Of a stretch of 64,000 nucleotides of DNA, positions 1-7,726 are shown piece after piece (position 1 is the first letter of the stretch; every line of letters begins with the position of its first letter). The translations under genes were made by a program, and so were the position numbers. This DNA is from Mangrovimonas xylaniphaga (GTDB taxonomy: Bacteria; Bacteroidota; Bacteroidia; Flavobacteriales; Flavobacteriaceae). The notes under the pieces are model-generated. The model made no database searches, had not been told where the DNA came from, and saw only the letters and a list, made by a program, of their open reading frames with translations. The stretch spans positions 114,142 to 178,141 of the forward strand of contig NZ_LBIP01000021.1 in the NCBI RefSeq assembly GCF_001280435.1, given 5' to 3'.

Positions 1-493
1 ACATTGGGATTTCTGCCCATTCCTCTACAAGTTCTTTTAATTTGTTTACAACACTAAAATATTCAGGAACGTAAACATCGTTCATGGCTTCCTTAATGCT
101 TAAAGGAATAGCTGTGTTGTTGATATCTTGAGAAGTCAATCCAAAGTGGATAAACTCCTTGTATTTGGCAATGTCAAGAGCGTCAAACTGTTCTTTGATA
201 AAATATTCAACAGCCTTAACGTCGTGATTGGTAATACTTTCAATGTCTTTAATTTTAAGAGCATCTTCCGATGAGAAATTTAGGTAAATAGCTCTTAACT
301 TATCAAATAGCGTGGCGTCAAAATCGGCAAGTTGGGGTAGCGGGATTTCGCAAAGTGCGATAAAATATTCAATTTCTACCTGAACGCGATATTTAATAAG
401 CGCTTCTTCAGAAAAATATGGAGCAAGCGCCTCTGCTTTACTTCGGTATCTCCCATCAATTGGAGAGATGGCATTTAATGGTGATAAAGACAT
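1..493 (-). CDS. purB: Adenylosuccinate lyase, N-terminal part (cut by left edge)
   Basis: This is the N-terminal 164 residues of adenylosuccinate lyase; the rest lies beyond the left edge. The enzyme cleaves SAICAR to AICAR and adenylosuccinate to AMP, both with release of fumarate, in purine synthesis in the cytoplasm. The protein opens MSLSPLNAISPIDGRYRSK, which is characteristic of the family, and carries the TNHDVKAVEYF segment near residue 90 and HFGLTSQDINNTA near residue 125, part of the fumarase/aspartase-fold active site. A TATCTTTG -7 element lies 24 bases upstream of the start. The HEAT-like gene upstream runs in the same direction after a gap of about 100 bases. Assignment is firm; only completeness is unknown. 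Confidence 0.95.
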   Translation of the reverse strand, partial: MSLSPLNAISPIDGRYRSKAEALAPYFSEEALIKYRVQVEIEYFIALCEIPLPQLADFDATLFDKLRAIYLNFSSEDALKIKDIESITNHDVKAVEYFIKEQFDALDIAKYKEFIHFGLTSQDINNTAIPLSIKEAMNDVYVPEYFSVVNKLKELVEEWAEIPM

Positions 494-516
494 GATGTAT
501 GTTTTTTTAGAAGTTG

Positions 517-524
517 CAAAGATA
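517..524 (-). promoter_or_regulatory. -7 promoter element of purB
   Basis: Read on the minus strand this is TATCTTTG, a perfect match to the Bacteroidota TAnnTTTG -7 consensus, 24 bases upstream of the purB start. No clear TTG was seen at the -33 spacing, so the assignment rests on the -7 box and its position. Confidence 0.5.
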
Positions 525-599
525 ATCTTTTTAGGTGTAAGACCGAAGTGCAGATTATGAAGTTTTTGGAAGAATTGGGGCGACTTTTCTTTACAAAAT

Positions 600-1163
600 C
601 TAAGATTTTATTTTTTTGAGAATATGCCGTGCTCGGGCCTTATATCCTGCACTTTGCAATTGAAAATCACGCTCCAAGATCATGGCAAGTTCCGGATGGA
701 TCCAATCGTAATCCTTGCCTAACATAAAAAGGGTATGCATGGCATAGGCCTTTGGCGCAATTTTTTGATCATTGATCATGTAGTCAAAACAGACTTCAAT
801 AATGCGTTCCCTATGGGTTGGGGACAATTCGGTTTGGATACGGTTTGGAGTTTTGTCGTAATAGGCTTTAATCAGGTATTCACATACTTTGGCTACAGGC
901 CTTACAGCCGAATCCAGATGCACTTTGCCCATATCTTCCGTGAACCTATCTAGGAATGGAATCAAAGCCTCCAAATCTTCTCCACCTACAAACTCCAATA
1001 CCCAAGCGGCCCTACACGAAACCTTGTCATCCACCATAAACAAAATATCCAATAATTTAGGAATAAGTGTAGGGGTAGAGATTACCAAATTGGCATAGTA
1101 CAAGCGCTTTTCGCGGGAATGGTTGACAAAATTTAATTCGTCGTAGAGTTGAGCTGAAGTCAC
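600..1163 (-). CDS. Conserved hypothetical protein, HEAT-like helical
   Basis: A 187-residue soluble protein without signal peptide or membrane segment. The sequence looks all-helical, with HEAT-like spacing: KLLDILFMVDDKVSCRAAWVLEF near residues 36-58 resembles a HEAT repeat, followed by similar helices. No catalytic motif is recognised. It sits directly upstream of purB in the same direction, with about 100 bases between and a separate -7 box for purB, so co-transcription is possible but not required. It is divergent from the haem-binding domain gene, with only 37 bases between the two starts. Function unknown; a scaffold or binding role is the most that can be inferred. Confidence 0.75.
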   Translation of the reverse strand: MTSAQLYDELNFVNHSREKRLYYANLVISTPTLIPKLLDILFMVDDKVSCRAAWVLEFVGGEDLEALIPFLDRFTEDMGKVHLDSAVRPVAKVCEYLIKAYYDKTPNRIQTELSPTHRERIIEVCFDYMINDQKIAPKAYAMHTLFMLGKDYDWIHPELAMILERDFQLQSAGYKARARHILKKIKS

Positions 1164-1200
1164 TATTTATTGCTATTTTTAAATCCTAAAAATAACTAAA

Positions 1201-1677
1201 ATGAAAATATTCAAGAAAATCTTGTTGGTACTTTTAGTCCTTGTTGTTGTGGCTCAGTTTTTTGGTCCTGAAAAGAATCAGGGAGACCTTGCTTCTTTGG
1301 AGCCTTTTTTAACTGAAACCAATCCTCCTGAAGATGTAAAAGTCATTTTAAAGGAAAGTTGTTATGACTGTCATAGCGATGTAACTAGGTATCCTTGGTA
1401 TAACAATATTACACCAGTGAACTTTTGGATGGGAGAGCATGTAGAAGACGGTAAGAAACATTTGAATTTCTCTGCTTGGAATGACTATTCTGTGAAGAAA
1501 AAGGACCATAAATTGGATGAATTGATAGAAGAAGTTGAAGAAGGCAAAATGCCTTTGCCATCATATACATGGACTCATGGTGAAGCCAACCTTACCGAGG
1601 CCCAAATAATAGCTCTTAATAATTGGGCCAAGCAATTGCGCACCCAATACCAAGCTCAAATTACCAGCAACGATTAA
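1201..1677 (+). CDS. Haem-binding domain protein, membrane-anchored
   Basis: A 158-residue protein with an N-terminal hydrophobic segment (residues 6-21) that would anchor it or export it to the periplasm. Cys54, Cys57 and His58 form a CxxCH haem c attachment motif (CYDCHSD), followed by YPWYNN, as in the haem_bd family of short Bacteroidota cytochrome-like proteins. The rest (EGKMPLPSYTWTH) also fits that family. The likely role is binding one covalent haem c in the periplasm; whether it transfers electrons or senses is unknown. Its stop overlaps the start of the glycosyltransferase gene by one base (TAATG), so the two are translationally coupled although no functional link is obvious. Confidence 0.85.
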   Translation: MKIFKKILLVLLVLVVVAQFFGPEKNQGDLASLEPFLTETNPPEDVKVILKESCYDCHSDVTRYPWYNNITPVNFWMGEHVEDGKKHLNFSAWNDYSVKKKDHKLDELIEEVEEGKMPLPSYTWTHGEANLTEAQIIALNNWAKQLRTQYQAQITSND

Positions 1678-2906
1678 TGAAACAACTGCTTATTATCGGC
1701 TTCGTGTGGCCTGAACCTAAAAGTTCGGCAGCGGGAAGCCGAATGATGCAATTAATTTTTAGTTTTCTACATCAGAATTACCAAATCACCTTTGCCACGG
1801 CAACGGCTAAAACCGATAATGCTTTTGATTTAGAAAGCGTTGATGTTACAGTAAAAGCCATAGAGCTGAACAGCTCAAGTTTTGACACTTTTGTCAAGGA
1901 ATTGCATCCTGATATTGTTTTGTTCGATCGGTTTTTGGCTGAAGAGCAATTCGGTTGGCGGGTAGCAGAGCACTGCCCAAACGCTCTACGTATTTTGGAT
2001 ACTGAAGATTTGCATTGTCTACGCCGCGGAAGGCATCAAGCTTTAAAAGAAGGAAAGGAATTTGATAATAGTTATCTGTACAATGATACAGCCAAAAGGG
2101 AAATAGCCAGTATCTATCGCTGTGATATTAGTTTGATCATTTCTGAAGCGGAAATGAACTTGCTTACCAATACCTTCAAAATAGTCCCTTCACTATTGTA
2201 TTATTTACCGTTTCTTCTCGATGAAATCCAAGAAGGTACCTTAAGAAGTTTACCTACGTTTCGGGAACGACAACATTTTGTGAGTATTGGTAATTTTTTA
2301 CATGAGCCTAATTACAATATGGTGTTGCATTTAAAAACTGCTATTTGGCCATTGATAAGAAAGCAATTACCTAAAGCAGAATTACATGTCTATGGCGCCT
2401 ATCCCTCCCAAAAAGTGTTTCAGTTACATAATGAAAAAGAAGGCTTTTTGATAAAAGGTGTAGCTCCCGAAGTCGATGAGGTTATGCAAAGTGCTAAAGT
2501 GTGTTTGGTACCTCTACAATTTGGCGCGGGACTTAAGGGGAAATTAATAGATGCTATGTTGAACGGTACACCTTGTATGATGAGTCCAATTGCAGCCGAG
2601 GGCATGTTTGCCCAATTGCCTCCCAATGGTTTTATTACAGGAACACCTCAAGAATTTGCAGACCAAGCAGTGTGTTTGTACAAGGATAAGGTGTCCTGGG
2701 AGCAGAGCCAAGAACAAGGTTTTCAATGTCTGGAAAAGCGATTTATGCAATCCCAATTTGAAATGCCTTTTATGAATCGGGTAGAGGAACTATTAAAAAC
2801 TTTACCTCTTCACAGACAACAAAATTTTATTGGCTCCATGTTATTACACCACAGTATGCAAAGTACCAAGTTTATGAGCAAATGGATAGAGGCTAAAAAT
2901 GCATAG
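1677..2906 (+). CDS. Glycosyltransferase, GT4-like (GT-B fold)
   Basis: A 409-residue cytoplasmic glycosyltransferase. The start is the ATG overlapping the previous stop, giving MKQLLIIGFVWPEPKSSAAGSRM, a typical GT-B N-terminal strand and loop; a longer frame upstream exists only inside the previous gene. The C-terminal half has the GT4-type segment FVSIGNFLHEPN, then VYGAYPS, and LVPLQFGAGLKGKLIDAM near residues 278-295, where a conserved sugar-nucleotide-binding Gly/Lys and acidic region are expected in this group. Substrate and acceptor cannot be told from sequence. It lacks neighbouring polysaccharide genes; the coupled upstream gene encodes a haem-binding domain protein. Confidence 0.85.
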   Translation: MKQLLIIGFVWPEPKSSAAGSRMMQLIFSFLHQNYQITFATATAKTDNAFDLESVDVTVKAIELNSSSFDTFVKELHPDIVLFDRFLAEEQFGWRVAEHCPNALRILDTEDLHCLRRGRHQALKEGKEFDNSYLYNDTAKREIASIYRCDISLIISEAEMNLLTNTFKIVPSLLYYLPFLLDEIQEGTLRSLPTFRERQHFVSIGNFLHEPNYNMVLHLKTAIWPLIRKQLPKAELHVYGAYPSQKVFQLHNEKEGFLIKGVAPEVDEVMQSAKVCLVPLQFGAGLKGKLIDAMLNGTPCMMSPIAAEGMFAQLPPNGFITGTPQEFADQAVCLYKDKVSWEQSQEQGFQCLEKRFMQSQFEMPFMNRVEELLKTLPLHRQQNFIGSMLLHHSMQSTKFMSKWIEAKNA

Positions 2907-3028
2907 ATTTTTTACAACATTGAGACTTTTCCATATTTTTTAATGGTTTTTGCTTAAATCTTATTTTAGGGAGGGGATAATTGCTGAATTTTTAATGTAA
3001 ATTTACAGTAAATTTTTACAAAGCATTT

Positions 3029-6000
3029 GTGATCCCAAAAATACATATATTCCTATTCCTAGTTTTTCTACCTATTTTTTGTGCTGCCCAAGGTAATGTA
3101 CCTCCTTCCATTGAAGCTGAGGGAGATCAGGATTACTGCCCCTTGTCGCAAATTAGCATTGTCACCAGTTTTGATATTGTCGATCCCGACGATACTAGTG
3201 TAGAGGCACTCTACATTCAAATATCTACGGGCTATCAGCAGGGTGTTGATAATTTGGTCTTAACAGGAAGCCACCCTAACATTTCTACAAGTTGGGATGC
3301 CAATCAAGGAAAGCTGACTTTGACAGGAGTGGGCACTACAGAGCCAACTTATACCGATTTGATTGCGGCTGTTAATGATGTGATGTACCAAAGCAACACG
3401 GACAATGTTTCTGGGGAAAAGTATTTTTCATTTACGGTTGGAGATGCCAACTTTTTACCCTCTACCGGGCATTATTATGAGTATGTTCCAAATTTGGGAA
3501 TCACGTGGATAGCGGCAAAAGCTGCTGCGGAAAGTAGTACATATTACGGTCTTCAAGGGTATTTGGCCACTATAACGTCTGCCGAAGAAGCGCAATTATC
3601 AGGAGAGCAAGCTGCAGGGGCAGGTTGGATAGGTGGAAGTGACGTAGAGTCTGAAGGGACTTGGAAATGGATGACAGGACCAGAAGAAGGCATGGTATTT
3701 TGGAATGGCGGCGTGAACGGATCTACACCCAATTATGCTTTTTGGAACACAGGAGAGCCCAATAATTTAAACAATGAAGACTATGCCCATGTCACGGCTC
3801 CGGGAGTTGGTGTTCCAGGATCTTGGAACGATTTGCCAAATGCAGGGGATACTTCGGGAGATTATCAGCCAAAGGGTTATATAATTGAATATGGAGGCAT
3901 GCCGGGCGATCCGGAAGTGGATATTTCAGCGAGCACCAAAATTACCATTCCCGAAATTGTAAATGTTGTTGGTGCTACGGTTTGTGGTTCGGGTTCCGTG
4001 GAATTGGAAGCCGTTTCTTCGGGAGGGACAGTATTATGGTTTGATGATCCAAATGGGACTTCTATTGCTTCTGGATTGACATTTACCACGCCAGAAATTT
4101 CAGTAACAACCACTTATTATGTATTGGCTTCCATTAATGGATGTCCTAATGGAATTAAAGAGCCTGTTGTTGCTACGGTAGTTGAAATTCCTACCATAAC
4201 AGATTATAGTGAAGCTATTATTTGTGGTGGATCGGGCAGTGGCGTACTTAGCGCAACCCCTTCTCAAGGAACTGTTTTTTGGTATGATGCCATGGTTGGT
4301 GGTAATGTAGTGGGGACAGGAAATTATTTTACAACACCAGAACTTAGTGATACCGCGACGTTTTATGCCGAAGCTCAATATAACGATTGTATAAGTGAAA
4401 ATAGAGTTCCCGTGACCTTGACGGTTCAAGATACACCATCACCTATAGCAGATGCGGAACAAGTTTTCTGTACTTTAGAGAATACTACTATTGCAGATTT
4501 ACAAGTTGAAGGAACTGCCGTTGTTTGGTATGGCACTGAAACAGGTGGGACGCCTTTAGCTACTTCACAAAACTTAGAGAATGGCACTAGCTATTATGCT
4601 TCCCAAACTATTGATGGTTGCGAAAGTTCTATTCGTACCATGGTAACGGTGGTCCTATTTGAAACGCCTCAGGTACCAAATGATATAGCGGTTTTGGAAG
4701 TTTGTGATTCCAATTTGGATGGCGATGATACCAATGGTATTTCAAGTTTCGATTTAACCCAAAATGAATCTGTTATTTTGGATGGAGCCCCAGCTTCAGA
4801 GTATAGTTTCTCATATTTTTTGGATGTGGCATTTTCTCAGGAAATCTTAACTCCTGACAATTTTGAAAATACAGTTGCTAATACTCAATCTATTTATGTT
4901 CGAATTACCAATTTTCAGGAGGATGGGTGTTATTCGGAAGGGAGTTTTGACATTCAAGTAAATGCTTTGCCAGATGTTGTTTCAAGTTTGGTTTTTAAAA
5001 ATTGCGATGAAGATGGGTTGGTGGATGGATATACTAATTTCAATTTGAATGAAATTAATGAAGTTTTGGTTGACGGAAGTTCAGAAGCGTTTGAGATTTC
5101 CTATCACCTGACTTTAGACGATGCCAATGATGGCATTGAGGCAGTAGATCCCGTGCCATTCAATAATTCTGTTTCGGAAGAAGTGTTTGCGAGGGTTGTT
5201 TCCGTAAATGGGTGTTTTCGGGTTTCAACCATTACATTAGAGGTGTCCACAACTTCGTTTCAGGACGGTTATATGGAAACTTTAGAGTATTGTGATGACG
5301 ATGGTGATGGTTTTTATGAATTCGATTTAAGCCAGATGTCACAGGTGTTTTTGGACCAATTTCCAACAGGGCAAAATTTAAGTGTTCATTACTATCAAAA
5401 TCTAGCAGATGCCCAACTCGAGCAAAATGAAATTGATGCCTCTGTACCTTATACCAACGAAACTCCTGATGCGCAATTATTGTATGTTAGGGTTGAAAGC
5501 GATGACAATGGTGATTGTTTTGGGATTGGACCTCACTTGATGTTGGAAGTCTATACTTTGCCTCAATTTGATACCGACGATGAAGTCATATATTGTTTGG
5601 AAGGAGATCCTGTTACCTTGATGGTGACAAACCCTAACGGTAGTTACACCTATGAATGGACAGATAGCAGTGGTACAGTTATTTCTAATACACCTTCAGT
5701 TCCTGTTGCTTCGGGAGGATTGTACTCGGTAGTTGCGACTTCGGAATATGGTTGTCAATCGGAACCGAGTGTGGTAACAGTCATAGAATCTTCGGTTGCA
5801 GAATTGGATGAGGAAGATATAACGATTCAGGATTTTTCAAATAATAATACCGTTTCTATAAATCCCAACGGTTTGGGTATAGGAGATTATGAATACGCCT
5901 TGGATGATGAGTTTTCAAGTTTCCAGGACGACCCTTATTTTGATGAGATTGCTGCAGGAGAACATATCTTGTATGTTCGTGATAAGAATGGTTGTGGCAT

Positions 6001-6298
6001 CGCCCAATTAGAGATTTTTGTAGTAGGTTATGTGAAGTTTTTCAGTCCGAATGGAGATACTTATAACGACGTCTGGAATATCAAAGGATTTAATGAAGCC
6101 TATTCTGAAAAATCCACCGTGAACATTTTTGACCGATACGGAAAGCTTATGGCCGTAATCAAGCCTTCAGGTTCAGGATGGGACGGCACCTTTAACGGTG
6201 TGGCTTTACCTGCTACCGATTATTGGTTTGAAGCTCAATTGATACGTTTAAATGGGCAAACTAGAACCTTAAGAGGGCATTTTAGTCTCTTAAGATAG
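3029..6298 (+). CDS. Secreted C-type lectin/Ig-like protein with T9SS type B sorting domain
   Basis: A 1089-residue exported protein. The GTG start gives an N-terminal signal peptide (IHIFLFLVFLPIFCAAQ, cleavage near residue 20); no ATG gives a better one. Order of parts: a cadherin-like segment with DPDD (residues about 35-140), a C-type lectin domain (about 145-290, with WIGGSDVESEGTWKWM, NTGEPNN and the final WNDLP), three Ig-like modules with paired Cys (about 305-550), three repeats opening with an Asp-rich CDxxxDG motif (about 555-840), another Ig/PKD-like part, and a C-terminal gliding-motility-associated type B sorting domain (FFSPNGDTYNDVWNIKGF near 1004, then DRYGKLM and WDGTFNG). 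The EPN triplet in the lectin domain is the classical mannose-type calcium signature. Likely a cell-surface or secreted adhesin. Confidence 0.9.
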   Translation: MIPKIHIFLFLVFLPIFCAAQGNVPPSIEAEGDQDYCPLSQISIVTSFDIVDPDDTSVEALYIQISTGYQQGVDNLVLTGSHPNISTSWDANQGKLTLTGVGTTEPTYTDLIAAVNDVMYQSNTDNVSGEKYFSFTVGDANFLPSTGHYYEYVPNLGITWIAAKAAAESSTYYGLQGYLATITSAEEAQLSGEQAAGAGWIGGSDVESEGTWKWMTGPEEGMVFWNGGVNGSTPNYAFWNTGEPNNLNNEDYAHVTAPGVGVPGSWNDLPNAGDTSGDYQPKGYIIEYGGMPGDPEVDISASTKITIPEIVNVVGATVCGSGSVELEAVSSGGTVLWFDDPNGTSIASGLTFTTPEISVTTTYYVLASINGCPNGIKEPVVATVVEIPTITDYSEAIICGGSGSGVLSATPSQGTVFWYDAMVGGNVVGTGNYFTTPELSDTATFYAEAQYNDCISENRVPVTLTVQDTPSPIADAEQVFCTLENTTIADLQVEGTAVVWYGTETGGTPLATSQNLENGTSYYASQTIDGCESSIRTMVTVVLFETPQVPNDIAVLEVCDSNLDGDDTNGISSFDLTQNESVILDGAPASEYSFSYFLDVAFSQEILTPDNFENTVANTQSIYVRITNFQEDGCYSEGSFDIQVNALPDVVSSLVFKNCDEDGLVDGYTNFNLNEINEVLVDGSSEAFEISYHLTLDDANDGIEAVDPVPFNNSVSEEVFARVVSVNGCFRVSTITLEVSTTSFQDGYMETLEYCDDDGDGFYEFDLSQMSQVFLDQFPTGQNLSVHYYQNLADAQLEQNEIDASVPYTNETPDAQLLYVRVESDDNGDCFGIGPHLMLEVYTLPQFDTDDEVIYCLEGDPVTLMVTNPNGSYTYEWTDSSGTVISNTPSVPVASGGLYSVVATSEYGCQSEPSVVTVIESSVAELDEEDITIQDFSNNNTVSINPNGLGIGDYEYALDDEFSSFQDDPYFDEIAAGEHILYVRDKNGCGIAQLEIFVVGYVKFFSPNGDTYNDVWNIKGFNEAYSEKSTVNIFDRYGKLMAVIKPSGSGWDGTFNGVALPATDYWFEAQLIRLNGQTRTLRGHFSLLR

Positions 6299-6300
6299 GT

Positions 6301-7059
6301 CTAGTTGTAATAGCCGGATGCTTTGAGATAATCCTTGATATCGTTGGATAGTTCCAATGCCCGATTTTGCACTTCCACCACATAGGTCTTGATGCGTTTT
6401 TTTCTGAAAAGACTAGTGCGGAGTAAATTTCTCCCCTTTACAGATTTTAATTGAGCCTCCAAAACTGCTTTTTGAATGGAGTCATTGTGGAGAAATGGCA
6501 AGTCTTCATCTAGGTATCGGCTTTCAAATTCATCATTGTAATACCAAAATTCAGCTTCTTCCAAAGTATATTTTTCATCCCAAACAACATGGGTGAGATA
6601 TCTGGTTTTAACCGTGGTGTAATAGGTGTTAATATTGTTGTAAAGCTCTTTATTGTCAATAAGTTTGGAAATGTTTGTGGAGTTGTATTTTTGGTAGGTT
6701 CTGTCTATAATAGGCTTGGTGAGGTAAATAGGCATCACTAATTTGATAATGGTATCCATTTCTAGATGTTCATGCGAAATCTGCTTTAAAAGTGTTCTTT
6801 TTCTATTGCTCATATCATCCAGAAATTGGATGTGGTCCTCTAGGTTTTCCAAATCCAATGCAATGTCAACTGTCAAGTCGTTTAGGTAATCCAAGGTATG
6901 TTGTTTTTCAATTCGGTCTTGATTCCAATTGTTTACTTGGAGCGCAATAAGAATCCCTAAAACGACAAGAAGAATTTCTCCCAAGGCATATTTTAAATAC
7001 TGTCCCAATTTATTTTTATCCAGAAGCGTTCTTCTGATGTTTTTAAAGAATTTCAGCAT
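6301..7059 (-). CDS. DUF6090 family membrane protein
   Basis: A 252-residue protein. The N-terminus has the highly conserved pattern of the flavobacterial DUF6090 family: a basic stretch (FKNIRRTLLDKNK), then YLKYALGEILLVVLGILIALQVNNWN, a single transmembrane helix near residues 25-45 followed by an Asn-Trp-Asn exit. The remaining part is a soluble, charged, helical domain. The family is abundant in Bacteroidota, and I know of no established function. Its stop lies only 2 bases from the convergent end of the large lectin gene. No other member is nearby. Confidence 0.85.
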   Translation of the reverse strand: MLKFFKNIRRTLLDKNKLGQYLKYALGEILLVVLGILIALQVNNWNQDRIEKQHTLDYLNDLTVDIALDLENLEDHIQFLDDMSNRKRTLLKQISHEHLEMDTIIKLVMPIYLTKPIIDRTYQKYNSTNISKLIDNKELYNNINTYYTTVKTRYLTHVVWDEKYTLEEAEFWYYNDEFESRYLDEDLPFLHNDSIQKAVLEAQLKSVKGRNLLRTSLFRKKRIKTYVVEVQNRALELSNDIKDYLKASGYYN

Positions 7060-7160
7060 AGTTGGTTAATGAAATGATAGACATTAGCAACTAATTTAAT
7101 CAAAATTGAATAAAGCGTTTAAATGGCTTGTTCTCTTAGTTGGAAAAAACAAAGGGAAAG

Positions 7161-7634
7161 CTAAATATGGTCAGAAAGTAATTTTTTTAACAATGAAATT
7201 TGCCCAAGATGATAATAGCTGTGTTCTATGATGGCTTCAATGTTGCGTTCCCAGGTTCCGTAGGCCTCTTTTACAAAAACTTTATCTAGATCCTTAGAGG
7301 AGAGTTTTTCAACCTCAAGAGCAAAGGTTGCTGCATCTTCAATGATTATTTTCAGTCGTTGTTCCCAATCTTTTTGAGAAGTTATAGGAGGGAAATCAAA
7401 ACTGAATTTGTCCTTTATCAAAAGGTCTCCTCCTTGTAAAACATTTAGAGTGCCAGCAATGTAGTAGTGGATGTGTTGGGAAAGTGCACCTATAGTATTG
7501 AGTTGCCCAACAGGTGTGATGGCCATTTGCCAATTGACATCGGAGAGCAGTGATTTTAAATTGGTGTTCGCAATCCAATCCCCAGAAAGGATCACCTCCC
7601 TAAACCGATTGGCAATTTGTTTTGAGCGTTCCAT
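7161..7634 (-). CDS. DinB/DUF1572-like putative metal-dependent protein
   Basis: A 157-residue protein of the DinB/YfiT four-helix type. I place the start at the internal ATG giving MERSKQIANRF, because family members begin close to this helix; ATGs 18 and 54 bases upstream are possible. Candidate metal ligands are His in LSQHIHYYIAG (about residue 55) and the two His of EHSYYHLGQISLLKKLL near the C-terminus, the usual DinB triad arrangement. Some relatives bind thiols such as bacillithiol or mycothiol, but nothing here fixes a substrate. A 14-base inverted repeat ends 2 bases before the chosen start codon (see findings). It lies downstream of the GH2 gene in the same direction. Confidence 0.75.
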   Translation of the reverse strand: MERSKQIANRFREVILSGDWIANTNLKSLLSDVNWQMAITPVGQLNTIGALSQHIHYYIAGTLNVLQGGDLLIKDKFSFDFPPITSQKDWEQRLKIIIEDAATFALEVEKLSSKDLDKVFVKEAYGTWERNIEAIIEHSYYHLGQISLLKKLLSDHI

Positions 7635-7636
7635 AA

Positions 7637-7721
7637 AAGTAAAGGTTACCATCAGGGTTTTTAAGTCTAATTCGAAAAAACAGGACATTTAAAAATACAA
7701 AATTGAAGGTAACCTTTACTT
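7637..7721 (-). repeat. 14-base inverted repeat in front of the DinB-like gene
   Basis: The arms AAGTAAAGGTTACC (7637-7650) and GGTAACCTTTACTT (7708-7721) are perfect inverse complements separated by 57 bases. In the minus-strand transcript the second arm ends 2 bases before the chosen start codon of the DinB-like gene, and the repeat spans the junction between that gene and the GH2 stop. It could fold into a stem that hides the start, or be a dyad operator. No T-run follows, so it is not a terminator. Confidence 0.6.
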
Positions 7722-7726
7722 ATTTT

